NCBI GenBank assembly: GCA_003709165.1
Contig: RDRZ01000002.1
Coordinates: forward strand, 94,076 to 158,075
Reading direction: 5' to 3'
DNA length: 64,000 bases
From: Flavobacteriaceae bacterium PRS1
GTDB taxonomy: Bacteria; Bacteroidota; Bacteroidia; Flavobacteriales; Flavobacteriaceae
The translations under genes and the position numbers were made by a program. Of the stretch, positions 39,795 through 49,933 are shown piece by piece; the first letter of the stretch is position 1; every line of letters starts with the position of its first letter. The notes under the pieces are model-generated. The model worked only from the letters and a program-made list of their open reading frames with translations, was not told where the DNA came from and searched no databases.

Positions 39795-41062
39795 TTTATT
39801 TTAATTATATCATTTATATCTGTTGTATGTCTTGGCGATAATCGCTCTTGATGCATTTTCCAAGTGCGCTCTAAATCTTGGTTGCCAAGTTTAATTTTAT
39901 AGCCTTTATATTTTTTGTTCATATTATCAATAACAGACATTAAAGGTTTATGTTTAGGGTTTTCATGCTCAAACAGATACAATTGATGATTATTTGTAGG
40001 CACTAATCCTGTTACAATAACGCCTGCTCGTTTATATTTTACACCTTTTTTATAAATAGAAGTTACGGCTTTAATTGCGTTATTGCTTATTATTAATGAC
40101 GAATCTGTTGGATAAGATAAATTCACTTTTGTACTTGCGTGATGTTGCTCTAAATATTTTTTATGTCTATCGCTACTTAACATTACAATAATTGTATGGC
40201 AACTAGAACCTTGTTTACGTAATTTTTCAGCGCAACTTGTGGCAAAAGTAGATACTCGTTCCTTAATATTATCTAAATCAGAAAATGTATACTCAAAACT
40301 TCGCGTTGTGGCAATTGCTCGTTTTGTCTTCAATTCGTCCAGTTTTAATGTTGGAATACCTTCCAAATCTTTCTTAAGTTTCAATTCTGTTATTGAAAAA
40401 TGGTTTCGAATCCAATCATCTGTAAGCTGTACAAAATCGTAGGCGGTTTTACAGTTTTCAGCACTTAACCGTTTTTGCAATCCTCGTCCAATTCCCCAAA
40501 CCGCTTCTAATTTAATCCATTTTAAAGCTTTAATTCGTTTTTCTTCCGAATCTATTACATAAACTCCTTTGGTTTCGTTTGGGAATTTTCGTGCTATTTT
40601 ACCGGCTACTTTAGATAAAGCTTTTGTTGGTGCAATACCAACACTTGTTGGAATTCCTGTCCATTTCAATATACGCTTCCTGATTTGGTTGCCATAGTCT
40701 TGAAAATCATAATCACCAAAATCTTTAAACTCCAAAAATGCTTCGTCAATACTATACACCTCAACGTCTGGAGTAAATTGGTCTAAAATTTTCATCACGC
40801 GATTACTCATATCGCCATACAATGGATAATTGGATGAAAGGACTTGAATATTATTAGTCTTAAAAAACGTTTCATATTTAAATGCTGGTGCTCCCATTGG
40901 TAATCCAATGGCTTTAGCTTCATCACTACGCGAAATGACACAACCATCATTATTAGACAATATTGCAATAGGTTTGTTGCGTAAATTAGGATTAAATACG
41001 CGTTCGCAGGAGGCATAAAAATTATCACAATCGACTAAAGAAACATATTTATAAAAGTACAT
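39788..41062 (-). CDS. umuC: Y-family DNA polymerase, UmuC
   Basis: A cytoplasmic translesion polymerase of 424 residues. Catalytic motifs are SLVDCDNFYASCERVFNP (metal Asp) near residue 9 and VEVYSIDEAFLEF near 103. Helix-hairpin-helix WIKLEAVWGIGRGLQKRL and the little-finger domain follow; the C-terminal DUF4113-like region ends with DLERTWKMHQERLSPRHTTD, typical of UmuC. The 3' end of the preceding reading frame is absent: in this orientation umuC is transcribed first, then umuD overlaps its stop by 7 bp. umuC is intact although umuD is not. Confidence 0.95.
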   Translation of the reverse strand: MYFYKYVSLVDCDNFYASCERVFNPNLRNKPIAILSNNDGCVISRSDEAKAIGLPMGAPAFKYETFFKTNNIQVLSSNYPLYGDMSNRVMKILDQFTPDVEVYSIDEAFLEFKDFGDYDFQDYGNQIRKRILKWTGIPTSVGIAPTKALSKVAGKIARKFPNETKGVYVIDSEEKRIKALKWIKLEAVWGIGRGLQKRLSAENCKTAYDFVQLTDDWIRNHFSITELKLKKDLEGIPTLKLDELKTKRAIATTRSFEYTFSDLDNIKERVSTFATSCAEKLRKQGSSCHTIIVMLSSDRHKKYLEQHHASTKVNLSYPTDSSLIISNNAIKAVTSIYKKGVKYKRAGVIVTGLVPTNNHQLYLFEHENPKHKPLMSVIDNMNKKYKGYKIKLGNQDLERTWKMHQERLSPRHTTDINDIIKIKC

Positions 41063-41102
41063 TATTTGATTCAGGTTTTTGTTAGATTTAATTGTTAAAA
41101 TA

Positions 41103-42911
41103 TTATTCTTTAATATTTAACCAAGCATTTCTGTTTGTCCTTTTTTTTTCGTCTAATTCTAAATCACTTGCTTCAAATAAAGAGATAGTATATGAAAGAT
41201 TTTCTTGGAGTGTTACTGTTGTTTCTCTAGTGTTCCCATAACGCTCATAAACTATGGTTATTCGATCCTTTGGTTTGTATTTGTTTAATATTTGATTTAT
41301 GCTTACTAAATTATTTAACGTGAAGCTTTCGACTTGAAGAAGTTTATCTCCTTTTTCTAATCTTGAATTATATGCTGACGAATTAATTCTTGGATTATCG
41401 ACTATAATATTGTCTTGAATGCTCGCTCCAAAAGTTACTTTACTTTTATCTTGAGTTAAGGATATACCTACATTATTGAACAATCGTTTCATATCTGGCA
41501 TATTGCTTTTATAGATATAACTGTTGAAAAAATGATCTCCAAATTCTTGTCCCGCATACATATTTAATCTAGAATGCAAATCCTGAATATTGTATGGTTT
41601 CTCGTTTTTTCCAAAAGTGTTCCAAACCAATTTCATATAGTTATCCAGATTCAAATCATTTTCTCTCAATGACAAATCTAAAGCTAAACCGAGTACACTC
41701 CCGTAAGAATAATACGATATAAATGTGTTGTTTCTATTGTTTGGATCTACTGAACGCGCTGCATCTACAAAAGGTGCTTGATAGCTCATTTCGATTGGAT
41801 TAAAGAATTGTCGTGCTGGAGAATTCCATACATAATTAAAGGTTCTTGTCAAGCCATTTACATAATCTTGATGACTTATTAATCCTACACGACACATTAT
41901 TAACGATGTATAATAACTGGTAAACCCTTCGGCAAACCAAAGTTCGCCACTTATATTTGTTGCTTCAAAATTAAACGGTTCTAAAGATTGTGGTCTGATG
42001 CGTTCTACATTCCAACAATGAAAAAACTCGTGAGATACTGTTCCTATATTTCCAGCCATTCCACCTTTGGCTAAACTTCGCGTTGTTGTTAAAATTGTAG
42101 AATTACGATGTTCCATACCATCAACATCAACATTTGCAAGATAACATGCCAAAAAGTAATATGCTCCATAATCGTAATCTGGAAGCTCTCCAAAAACTGC
42201 TTTCTGCTGAAGTACAATTTTTTTAACTTTCTCAAAATATTCGTCAAAGTCTGCTTCTGTTCCGTTATGATGTAACACGAAATTTATAGTTTGTCCATCA
42301 ACATTAAAAGAGCGAATACTATGGTTGCTAATTTCGATTGGACTATCCATAAAATATTGCAAATCTTTAGCATAGTATGTGTTTCCTTCAATATGTTTTA
42401 ATTGTGTGGCAACTTTCCAGTTTAAATCTTCACGTACATTAAATGTTACTTCAATTTCATCATTTTTTAAACTTGGCACATACATAAAAGTTGCAGGAAT
42501 ATTTAAGTGTGCATGTGTTTCGTCTATTTGAGCATAGGTTCCATCTCCATGATTTGCAAACAAAGTATAACTCACTTTTATCGTACCATCATGTCCTTTT
42601 ACTTGCCACGAATAAGGGTTTGATCTTGTGGTTTTTAAAACTTTGCCTTTGCTGTCTGTAACTTTAACAGCGTAAACGTTTTTCGCAAACTCATGTAAAG
42701 CATAACGTCCTGGCGAGCTGCGACTCATTCTAAACTCTACTTTATCTACTTTTAAATTTGTAAATGTTGCGTTTACTATTGCTTCGTGATGTACTGCATT
42801 TTTAAATGAAATGGAGTAGGTCGATGATAGGCTATTGGATACAACTTGTGTATTTGATTCTATACAATTAAAAAGCACAAAAAATATTAAAAGCTGAAGG
42901 TGTTTTTTCAT
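41103..42911 (-). CDS. M61 family metallopeptidase with PDZ domain
   Basis: A secreted 602-residue glycyl-aminopeptidase-like enzyme. A signal peptide (MKKHLQLLIFFVLFNC) is followed by an N-terminal beta-domain (to about 180) and the peptidase domain with the zinc motif HEFFHCWNVERIRP near residue 295 and the third ligand in GELWFAEGFTSYY. A C-terminal PDZ domain (about 495-575) has YNSRLEKGDKLLQVESFTLNN. The lipobox-like Cys at residue 16 could make it a lipoprotein. Upstream on the same strand, 31 bp away, is a small XRE regulator. Intact. Confidence 0.92.
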   Translation of the reverse strand: MKKHLQLLIFFVLFNCIESNTQVVSNSLSSTYSISFKNAVHHEAIVNATFTNLKVDKVEFRMSRSSPGRYALHEFAKNVYAVKVTDSKGKVLKTTRSNPYSWQVKGHDGTIKVSYTLFANHGDGTYAQIDETHAHLNIPATFMYVPSLKNDEIEVTFNVREDLNWKVATQLKHIEGNTYYAKDLQYFMDSPIEISNHSIRSFNVDGQTINFVLHHNGTEADFDEYFEKVKKIVLQQKAVFGELPDYDYGAYYFLACYLANVDVDGMEHRNSTILTTTRSLAKGGMAGNIGTVSHEFFHCWNVERIRPQSLEPFNFEATNISGELWFAEGFTSYYTSLIMCRVGLISHQDYVNGLTRTFNYVWNSPARQFFNPIEMSYQAPFVDAARSVDPNNRNNTFISYYSYGSVLGLALDLSLRENDLNLDNYMKLVWNTFGKNEKPYNIQDLHSRLNMYAGQEFGDHFFNSYIYKSNMPDMKRLFNNVGISLTQDKSKVTFGASIQDNIIVDNPRINSSAYNSRLEKGDKLLQVESFTLNNLVSINQILNKYKPKDRITIVYERYGNTRETTVTLQENLSYTISLFEASDLELDEKKRTNRNAWLNIKE

Positions 42912-42942
42912 AATGTGAAATTTAAGGAACTAAGATAGTATT

Positions 42943-43149
42943 TTAATCTTCAATATATTCCAAAATATCACTTGGTTGGCAGTCTAAAGTTTTACATATT
43001 GCTTCAAGGGTAGAAAACCGAATAGCCTTTGCTTTCCCGGATTTTAAAATAGAAAGATTTGCGGTGGTAATACCTATTTGCTCCGCTAAATCTTTGCTTT
43101 TCATTTTGCGTTTGGCAAGCATTACATCAAGATTTATAATGATTGACAT
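42943..43149 (-). CDS. Small XRE/Cro-CI family regulator (YozG-like)
   Basis: A 68-residue helix-turn-helix protein: LDVMLAKRKMKSKDLAEQIG, then ITTANLSILKSGKAKAIRFS (recognition helix), then TLEAICKTLDCQPSDILEY. It is only the HTH domain. It follows a DUF2975 membrane protein gene by 55 bp, the standard partner for this kind of regulator in many bacteria; the membrane protein may modulate the regulator. The target is unknown, and M61 peptidase lies just downstream. Intact. Confidence 0.92.
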   Translation of the reverse strand: MSIIINLDVMLAKRKMKSKDLAEQIGITTANLSILKSGKAKAIRFSTLEAICKTLDCQPSDILEYIED

Positions 43150-43204
43150 GGTTTAGATTGTTAGGTCGTTTTCTTGTTTTGCTGTTTTTGCAATCTTAAA
43201 TACT

Positions 43205-43681
43205 TCACTTAAAACCATAAAAAAACCCTAAACAAAGCATTGTTAAAAAAGAGCTAAATCCAAGCTCTAATTTTACTGTTCCAGCATATTCCCCTTTATA
43301 TATACCTAAACCAGCATATAGCACTCTATATATAAAGGATGGTACGCCATTTAAAAATGCAGATAGCACAAGCAAAAAACCTATTTTTTTTAAGTTAATT
43401 AATACAACGTCATCAAATATTTTTAACATTTTAAAAGAACGAAGTATTTTTTTAAACAAGTAAATACAATACATCAATACAAGATAAGACATAAGCGAGA
43501 GTATTAATATAGCCTTTGTTTTATTATTTAAAGCATCATAATGAATCTCATTAATTGTAATAGGAAAACCATTCTTACTATTGTCGAATAAAATGAATCC
43601 TATAAAAATAAATGGAATTAGTGGAAGTGAAACTATCCAAAACAAATCTATTATAGATTTCAAAATATTAAGTTTTTTCAT
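43205..43681 (-). CDS. DUF2975 domain-containing membrane protein
   Basis: 158 residues with four predicted hydrophobic segments (about 8-30, 52-72, 95-117, 130-155), matching the four-helix layout of DUF2975. The segment MLKIFDDVVLINLKKIGFLL resembles the family's conserved stretch after the second helix. It is paired with the XRE regulator downstream, as DUF2975 genes usually are. Function unknown, with a sensor or toxin-like membrane role discussed only by analogy. Its own promoter is visible just upstream. Intact. Confidence 0.8.
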   Translation of the reverse strand: MKKLNILKSIIDLFWIVSLPLIPFIFIGFILFDNSKNGFPITINEIHYDALNNKTKAILILSLMSYLVLMYCIYLFKKILRSFKMLKIFDDVVLINLKKIGFLLVLSAFLNGVPSFIYRVLYAGLGIYKGEYAGTVKLELGFSSFLTMLCLGFFYGFK

Positions 43682-43703
43682 AATCTTTAACGTTTATCGA
43701 TGA

Positions 43704-43731
43704 CAAATATAATAAAATTATCGTAAAACAA
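43704..43731 (-). promoter_or_regulatory. Promoter for DUF2975-XRE
   Basis: On the minus strand, TATATTTG (-7 box, 43704-43711) with TTG at 43729-43731, spacing 17 bp (the consensus is about 19). It starts 23 bp before the DUF2975 start codon. Confidence 0.55.
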
Positions 43732-43767
43732 TAATTTATTGTTCTTTATTAATAATAAATAGAATTA

Positions 43768-43775
43768 TATCTTTG
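43768..43775 (+). promoter_or_regulatory. Promoter -7 box for the cupin-like gene
   Basis: A perfect TATCTTTG box, 20 bp before TTG 43796. Its position supports 43796, not the downstream GTG 43883, as the original start of the cupin-like gene. Confidence 0.6.
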
Positions 43776-43795
43776 TTTTAATAAACAATTGAACC

Positions 43796-44665
43796 TTGAA
43801 ACTAAACCTCCAGTAAATTCCTCGTGTAAAAACAATTACCAAAGAGGATTTTATTACGAATTACTTCAAACCACAAAAACCTGTGGTTATCGAGCATTGT
43901 ATTGATGATTGGCCTGCTTATACAAAATGGAATTTAGAGTATATAAAAACCATAGCTGGCGATAAAATTGTCTCGCTTTACGACGATAGACCTGTAAATT
44001 ATAAAGATGGTTTTAACAAGCCTCATGCTACAATGAAGATGAGCGAGTACATCGATTTATTACAACGAGAACCTACAAAATATCGTATTTTTCTTTGGAA
44101 TATTTTTAAAGAAGTGCCTCAACTACAAAATGACTTTTCGTTTCCAGATTTTGGTTTACGTTTAATGAATAAATTGCCAATGCTTTTTTTTGGAGGAAAG
44201 GACTCGTTTACATTTATGCATTACGACATAGATTTAGCTAATATTTTTCATTTTCAATTTGAAGGCAAAAAACAATGTATTTTATTTGACCAAAAGCAAG
44301 GTAAATATCTCTACAAAGTACCACATTCGCTTATTACTCGAGAAGATATAGATTTCGGAAATCCTGATTTTAAAAAATGGCCAGCTTTACAATATGCACA
44401 AGGCTATATTTGCGAATTAAATCATGGAGAAGTACTCTATATGCCAGAAGGTTATTGGCATTTTATGAAATACATAACGTCTGGGTTTTCTATGAGTTTA
44501 AGAGCTATTGCCAGAAACCCAAGAAACTTGAGTAAAGCTATTTATAATCTGTTTATAATGCGCAACTACGACAATTTAATGCGGAAATTAAAAAGGCAAC
44601 AATGGATAGATTGGAAAAACGAACAAGCCATTATTAGAACAAACAAAAAGAATCATATTATTTGA
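43796..44665 (+). pseudogene. Cupin-like/JmjC-fold protein with nonsense codon 7
   Basis: The domain is a cupin_8/JmjC-type 2-oxoglutarate dioxygenase-like fold: TFMHYDIDLANIFHFQFEGKKQ holds HxD metal ligands, and LYMPEGYWHFMKYITSGFSMSLR holds the distal His. The frame reads from TTG 43796 as xKLNLQ, then TAA (43814-43816), then IPRVKTITKEDFITNYFKPQKPVVIEH, which looks like a genuine N-terminus. CAA or GAA to TAA would explain the stop. Translation from GTG 43883 is possible but drops 29 residues. The 3' end overlaps recX by 8 bp on the opposite strand. Substrate unknown. Confidence 0.75.
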
Positions 44666-45131
44666 TTAGCTCGTTAACCTTATCGTAAACAAGATGCGAT
44701 TCCCATCCGCGATACAATAAATAATCAACAAGTTTTTTCTTTTTCTTCCATATGTCTTTTTCCTTTATAGAATTTGCCTTTTTTTTAGCTAAATCATTAA
44801 AAACATCGATATACTCAGTATTGGGTATTTGGCTAATTGCTAAATTTATATTAAATTTGGATACATCTTTTTTCTTTAATGCTGAAGTTAATCGATATTT
44901 ACCCCATTTCTTGATCCTAAACTTACCACTTACAAATGTTTTGGCAAAACGTTCTTCGTTAAGAAAGTTATGCTCCAAAAGGTGGACAATAATAGTGTCT
45001 ATGGCTTCAGGAATCATATGCATTTCCTTTAATTTTTGCCTTACTTCTTGGTGACAGCGTTCTTGATAAGCACAATAATTTTGAAGTTTTAATAGCGCTT
45101 CATCAATAGTATATGTTTTGTAGTGATACAT
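44658..45131 (-). CDS. recX: Regulatory protein RecX
   Basis: Modulates RecA filaments in the cytoplasm. From MYHYKTYTIDEALLKLQNYC, 157 residues remain; an upstream ATG at 45146 would add five. Three-helix RecX repeats are visible: YCAYQERCHQEVRQKLKEM (first), AIDTIIVHLLEHNFLNEERFAKTFV (second), and LVDYLLYRGWESHLVYDKV (third). The second repeat keeps the typical LxxxxFLNDxRFA pattern. Convergent with the cupin-like gene, overlapping by 8 bp. Intact. Confidence 0.92.
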   Translation of the reverse strand: MYHYKTYTIDEALLKLQNYCAYQERCHQEVRQKLKEMHMIPEAIDTIIVHLLEHNFLNEERFAKTFVSGKFRIKKWGKYRLTSALKKKDVSKFNINLAISQIPNTEYIDVFNDLAKKKANSIKEKDIWKKKKKLVDYLLYRGWESHLVYDKVNELIK

Positions 45132-45317
45132 ATTGCAAAATAGCACAAATTGTTAATATGTTAAATTTTGTAATCGATTGATTTTTTAGTAATTTTCTTA
45201 CAAAACGTTTTCGTTGAGAAATAAGCAATTACAAATCTGTGGTTTACACAAATTTTACATATTTTAAACGGCAATTAAAAATATAAAGAACTAATTTAAA
45301 AGTACTCATTTCTCCCA

Positions 45318-47527
45318 ATGATAAATAAATACTCCCTCGTATTAATAGCTATTTTATGTTCGTTTTTTTTTTGGATTTGGACAAAGTATCTTTACAAATC
45401 CTATAACTGGTATAAATCCATCCTTAAACAATCCCTATACAATAGGTCAAATTGTTGATGCAAATATCACTGTCTCTGGAATTGGTAGAAGTTCTGGAAT
45501 TACTGGAAATAATGGTAATAACAGATATAATGCTAGAAGTTGGAATGTCTCATCTTTAGATGCAAATAAATATTTTTATTTTACACTCACTCCAAACATA
45601 GGGTATGAAATTGATTTTATAAGTTTAGTTTATTCTGGACAACGTTCTTCTCGTAAAGGTCCAATAAATATTTCCGTTAGAAATAGTTTGGATGGTTATA
45701 CAAGTGATATTGGTTTACCATCTATTAATGGAACAACAATTGACTTATCCTCAGCGATATTCCAAAATATTAATAGCTCAATCACCTTTAGAATATATTC
45801 TTGGGGAACAAATAACGCTAAAGGCACATTTAGTATAAATGATTTTACTTTTAATGGTTATGTAAACACTTTACCATGTGAAATAATTACAACTTGGGAC
45901 GGAAGTTTTTGGGACAATAATAGTACAAACACAAGGTGCTTTTGTTCAAGTAGATGATGCTGGAACTTTTACTGTTAACGTTGGGAGTTCAGCTAGTGTG
46001 ATTAAAGTGACAGCTAATCTCAACCAATGGTATGAATATACGTATTGGTGTTCTCCTGTAAAAGATCAAATAATAGAGAATGCTTTCCCAGACACACCGT
46101 CTGATAGACGATTTTGGTTTAATGCTAAAAATTATTTAGACCAAACTAAAGAGGTTGGGAATAATAATACAAATCCAGGGCAAGACGATATTGACGATAA
46201 TGGCGATGATTGGCAAATTGCTTCTGGAGTTATGAAAACAGGGGTAGGATATGCTGCAACTTCTTCAGTTTTAGGAATGTTTCCTAGAACAGATCAATCA
46301 ACATTTATTGGTGCATTTCATACAGGCGATATTACTGTTTCAGTCTATAAGAATGACCTTGAAGCTAATGACAACAACTGGAATTTAATTGGAAATCCTT
46401 ATCCTTCTGCAATTAGTGTAGATGCGTTTTTATCTGAAAACATGAGTGTTTTAGATGAAAATGTTCCCGTTAACCCTCCCGTTAATGGTATATCGGAAGG
46501 TGCTATATTTTTATGGTCACAAAATTCAGAGCCATCAGAAACTAATAATGGTAATGAAAATTTCAACTTTGCACAATCTGATTATGCCATTATAAATTTG
46601 ACAACCGAATTAGCTGGAGGTGACGGCATCATCCCTAACAGATATATCCCTTCTGGCCAAGCCTTCTTTATCTCTTACGATCATGATGCTAAAGGCGCAC
46701 CTCTTAGACGCAATCCTAATATAAAAAGAGGTAAAGTGAAATTTACTAATGCTATGCGAATGGCATATGCTAATAGTAATAGTCAATTTTTTAGAGGGAA
46801 TAGTAATAGTAGTAATAAACTTTGGTTAAATTTAACTTCAGATAATGGTGTTTTTAGCCAAGTCGCTGTGGCTTATGTTGATGGAGCAACTAATGAGTAT
46901 GACGGATTTTCTTATGACACTCCTCGTAATTTATCTTCTGATGATGTTTACTCAATGATTTATACATTAATTAGAGGTAAGGATATGAAATTTGCTATTC
47001 AAGGTAAAAAACCAAATAGCTTAAAGACTAATGAAGTGATTTCTGTTGGGTTTAAAACGGCAATTACTATACCAACGTTATATAAATTTTCAATACCAAA
47101 ATTTGAAGGTTCGTTTTTTGAAACTAATAACATTTATTTAAAAGACAAATTCTTAAATAAAGTACATGATTTATTTGCTTCTGATTATGTTTTTACTTCA
47201 GATGCTGGTGAATTTAATAAGCGATTTGAAATTGTTTTTAAAACGAAGTCTAAACATTCTGAAAAAATTACTGAAGATAAAATACTATTAAATAGTTTGA
47301 AGATTATAGAGTATCAAAATGGTAATGTACAGTTTGCTTTGCAAAGTGCTTTTGAGTTTAAACGAATTATAATTTCGGATTTCCAAGGAAAAACCATTTA
47401 TAATTTAACAGTAAATGGACGCTCTAAAACCTTTAATCTTTCTAACTTAAAACAAGCTACTTATATTGTACAAGTTGAACTCAATGATGGCTCTATCATC
47501 ATTAAAAAAATGATTAAAAGAAAATAA
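45318..47527 (+). pseudogene. Broken T9SS-type secreted surface protein
   Basis: The frame starts MINKYSLVLIAILCSFFF, a signal peptide, then is lost in a run of ten T (45363-45372); the other frame continues FGFGQSIFTNPITGINPSLN and a jelly-roll-like domain up to TTWDGSFWDN near 45915. There it switches again to IIVQTQGAFVQVDDAGTFTV, with the usual intervening stretch missing, so I suspect a small deletion. The 509-codon C-terminal part (WNLIGNPYPSAISVDAFL) ends in a T9SS type A sorting domain (IIISDFQGKTIYNL, then YIVQVELNDGSIIIKKMIKR). Function unknown; surface adhesin-like. Confidence 0.8.
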
Positions 47528-47528
47528 T

Positions 47529-49931
47529 TTAAAAACTATATTTTAAGGCTAAAATCAAGTTTGTTCCTGGCGCAGAAATCCCTGATGAATATGGCCTGTA
47601 ACGTTGGTTGGTAATATTCTCTAAAGTTGCAATTAAAGATGTGTTTTTATTTATCTCGTATTGCGATCTAAAATTAATCGTGTACCAAGAAGGTGCATAC
47701 GGATTCCCATTTTTATCTTTCGCGTACAAATATGCTTTTCGAACTTCGGAAACTGCTAAACTATTAAAGGACAGTTCTCCATTGTAATTTATAAACGCAT
47801 CGCATTTTAATTTATTCTTTCCCCATATTAGATGTGCATTCCCAAAACTTGGTGCAACGTGCCTAACCGGAACTTCAATGCCATTATCTTCTTCCATTCC
47901 TCCAACGATACTATACTGCGATTTAAATTTAAAATGCTCTGAAAAAGAAATCTTTATTCCTGCTTCAAAACCATAAATCCAAGCTTTAGATGCGTTTTGA
48001 ATGGCTTGCACATTACTTAACTCCCCATCGTAAATAATTTCAGTTTGTCCATTAATGCTAAAATCGCGTCGTACTAAAGCATTATCTAAATAAGTATAAT
48101 AGGTTGCTAAATCTATAACAACTGTTTTGTTAAAATTTAAGGTTAAGCCTAATTCTCCATTATAAGCATATTCTGGTTTTAAATTTGCGTTAGGAACAAC
48201 TACTGATCCTGGTTCGGAATCGAAAATCTTTCCAATATCATCAATGTTTGGTGCTCTAAAAGCAGTTGATGCATTTAATTTCCATTGTATCGTTTTATTA
48301 GGAATCCAACTAAATCCAGCAGTCCCTGTTAATGCTCCTGTTTTAATATCAGCATCATTAAAAGGAAGGTTAAAAAAGGTATTATTCTCGCTTAAATCTG
48401 CCTTTATAAAAATTGCATTATACCTTACTCCTGTTTGTAAAGTAAATTTTTTATTTGGCTTAAATTTGTAATTTATATAAGCAGCTAAAGATTGCCACGT
48501 CGAACCGTTAGGATATCTCGAAGCAATTGGTTGTGTTATATTGTTGGGAATGTTCTCTTGTTTGCCTTGAGATCCTACACTATTATAAATATATTCAACA
48601 CCATAAAACAATTTAGTGGTTTCTGAAAGGTTTTTCTCAAAATCAAAATTAGCAGAAATCGCATCAACATTTTCTTTTCGTGTTCGTCTTATTTCAGAAT
48701 TTAGATTCCTATCTATTCTGCTTTCTTGAAAATTTTGGTATGCCACAGTTGCTTTTATCTTATCGTACAAATTAGAATTGCTACTTAACTTCGTTATTTG
48801 AAAATTCCCTAAAAACCAACGTTGTGGTCCATAAAACCACTCTGCATATTTTAATTCGTTACCTTCATAGCGAATAAGCCTATCGTATCGAGGATAGTCT
48901 GAAGTTGTTGAATAAAGTAAGCCTAAATCAAAATGCAATGTTTCGTCAACCTTATACTGTACTTTTTGTAAAAAATTTATTTGTTTGTATCCTGTAAAAT
49001 GTTGAATTCTGGGATTCTTATTTTGAACAATATTATCTTGACCATTTGTAGTAACAACATATTCTGGTCTTAAATAGTCGTCTGGACCAAACTTCCCCAT
49101 TTGTAAATCGTCAAAATCTGTGAAACTGACACTTGTTAAAAAAGCCCATTTTTTATATCCTAAATTAAAGTCAATATGTCCTGTTTTTTCATTACTTGCA
49201 CTTGAATATCTTATAATGGTATTCCCTTTAAAAAGCAAGGTGTCAGTTAGTGATAATTTAGGGGTTTTTGTATAAAAATTTATAACGCCTCCAATAGCAT
49301 CGCTGCCATAAATTACTGAATCTGCTCCAAGAATTATTTCGGTATTTTGAATCGAAAATGGGTCGATTGAAATTATATTCTGTACGTTACCACCTCTAAA
49401 AATGGCATTGTTCATTCTTACTCCATCGACTGAAAGTAATAATCGATTGGTTGAAAACCCTCGTATTAAAGGACTCCCACCTCCTAATTGACTTTTTTGA
49501 ATAAACACTTGACCACTACTTTGCAAAAGGTCTGCACTCGTTTGTGGATTTGCAAATAAAATATCTTCAGCTTTTATACTAATTATTTTTTTAGGAACTT
49601 CTCTTTTACTTTGCTCAAATTTTGAAGCAGAAATAACTATTTCTTCTAAATCTTGCGCCTTCATTATTAAATAAACAATATGAGGGATTTCTGACTTTAA
49701 GTAAGTTAATTTGACATGAGAAATATGCTGAAATATAATTTTTTCGTTATTGTTAAAAACGTCTAGAGAAACTTTACCTTCAAAATTAGAAATTAGATTT
49801 TTAGTTTTAGAACTATTATAAACAACAACTCCAACAATTGGTTCATGTGAAGTTTGGTCTAAAATTGTAACTTCTTGTGCTTGGGTAACAAAAAAAGCCA
49901 AGTATAAAAATAAAAGAAAATTGTGCCTCAT
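47529..49931 (-). CDS. TonB-dependent outer-membrane receptor
   Basis: 800 residues with a signal peptide (FLLFLYLAFFVTQAQ), a short CarboxypepD_reg-like domain (GVVVYNSSKTKNLISNFEG), then a plug with EEIVISASKFEQSKREVPKK and GGGSPLIRGFSTNRLLLSVDGVRMN. The latter motif is that of haem/siderophore/vitamin-type receptors rather than SusC. The barrel ends GTNLILALKYSF. No SusD partner. It lies 2 bp behind recO and is probably co-transcribed with porZ-recO. Substrate unknown; an iron-complex role is possible. Intact. Confidence 0.9.
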   Translation of the reverse strand: MRHNFLLFLYLAFFVTQAQEVTILDQTSHEPIVGVVVYNSSKTKNLISNFEGKVSLDVFNNNEKIIFQHISHVKLTYLKSEIPHIVYLIMKAQDLEEIVISASKFEQSKREVPKKIISIKAEDILFANPQTSADLLQSSGQVFIQKSQLGGGSPLIRGFSTNRLLLSVDGVRMNNAIFRGGNVQNIISIDPFSIQNTEIILGADSVIYGSDAIGGVINFYTKTPKLSLTDTLLFKGNTIIRYSSASNEKTGHIDFNLGYKKWAFLTSVSFTDFDDLQMGKFGPDDYLRPEYVVTTNGQDNIVQNKNPRIQHFTGYKQINFLQKVQYKVDETLHFDLGLLYSTTSDYPRYDRLIRYEGNELKYAEWFYGPQRWFLGNFQITKLSSNSNLYDKIKATVAYQNFQESRIDRNLNSEIRRTRKENVDAISANFDFEKNLSETTKLFYGVEYIYNSVGSQGKQENIPNNITQPIASRYPNGSTWQSLAAYINYKFKPNKKFTLQTGVRYNAIFIKADLSENNTFFNLPFNDADIKTGALTGTAGFSWIPNKTIQWKLNASTAFRAPNIDDIGKIFDSEPGSVVVPNANLKPEYAYNGELGLTLNFNKTVVIDLATYYTYLDNALVRRDFSINGQTEIIYDGELSNVQAIQNASKAWIYGFEAGIKISFSEHFKFKSQYSIVGGMEEDNGIEVPVRHVAPSFGNAHLIWGKNKLKCDAFINYNGELSFNSLAVSEVRKAYLYAKDKNGNPYAPSWYTINFRSQYEINKNTSLIATLENITNQRYRPYSSGISAPGTNLILALKYSF

Positions 49932-49933
49932 TA

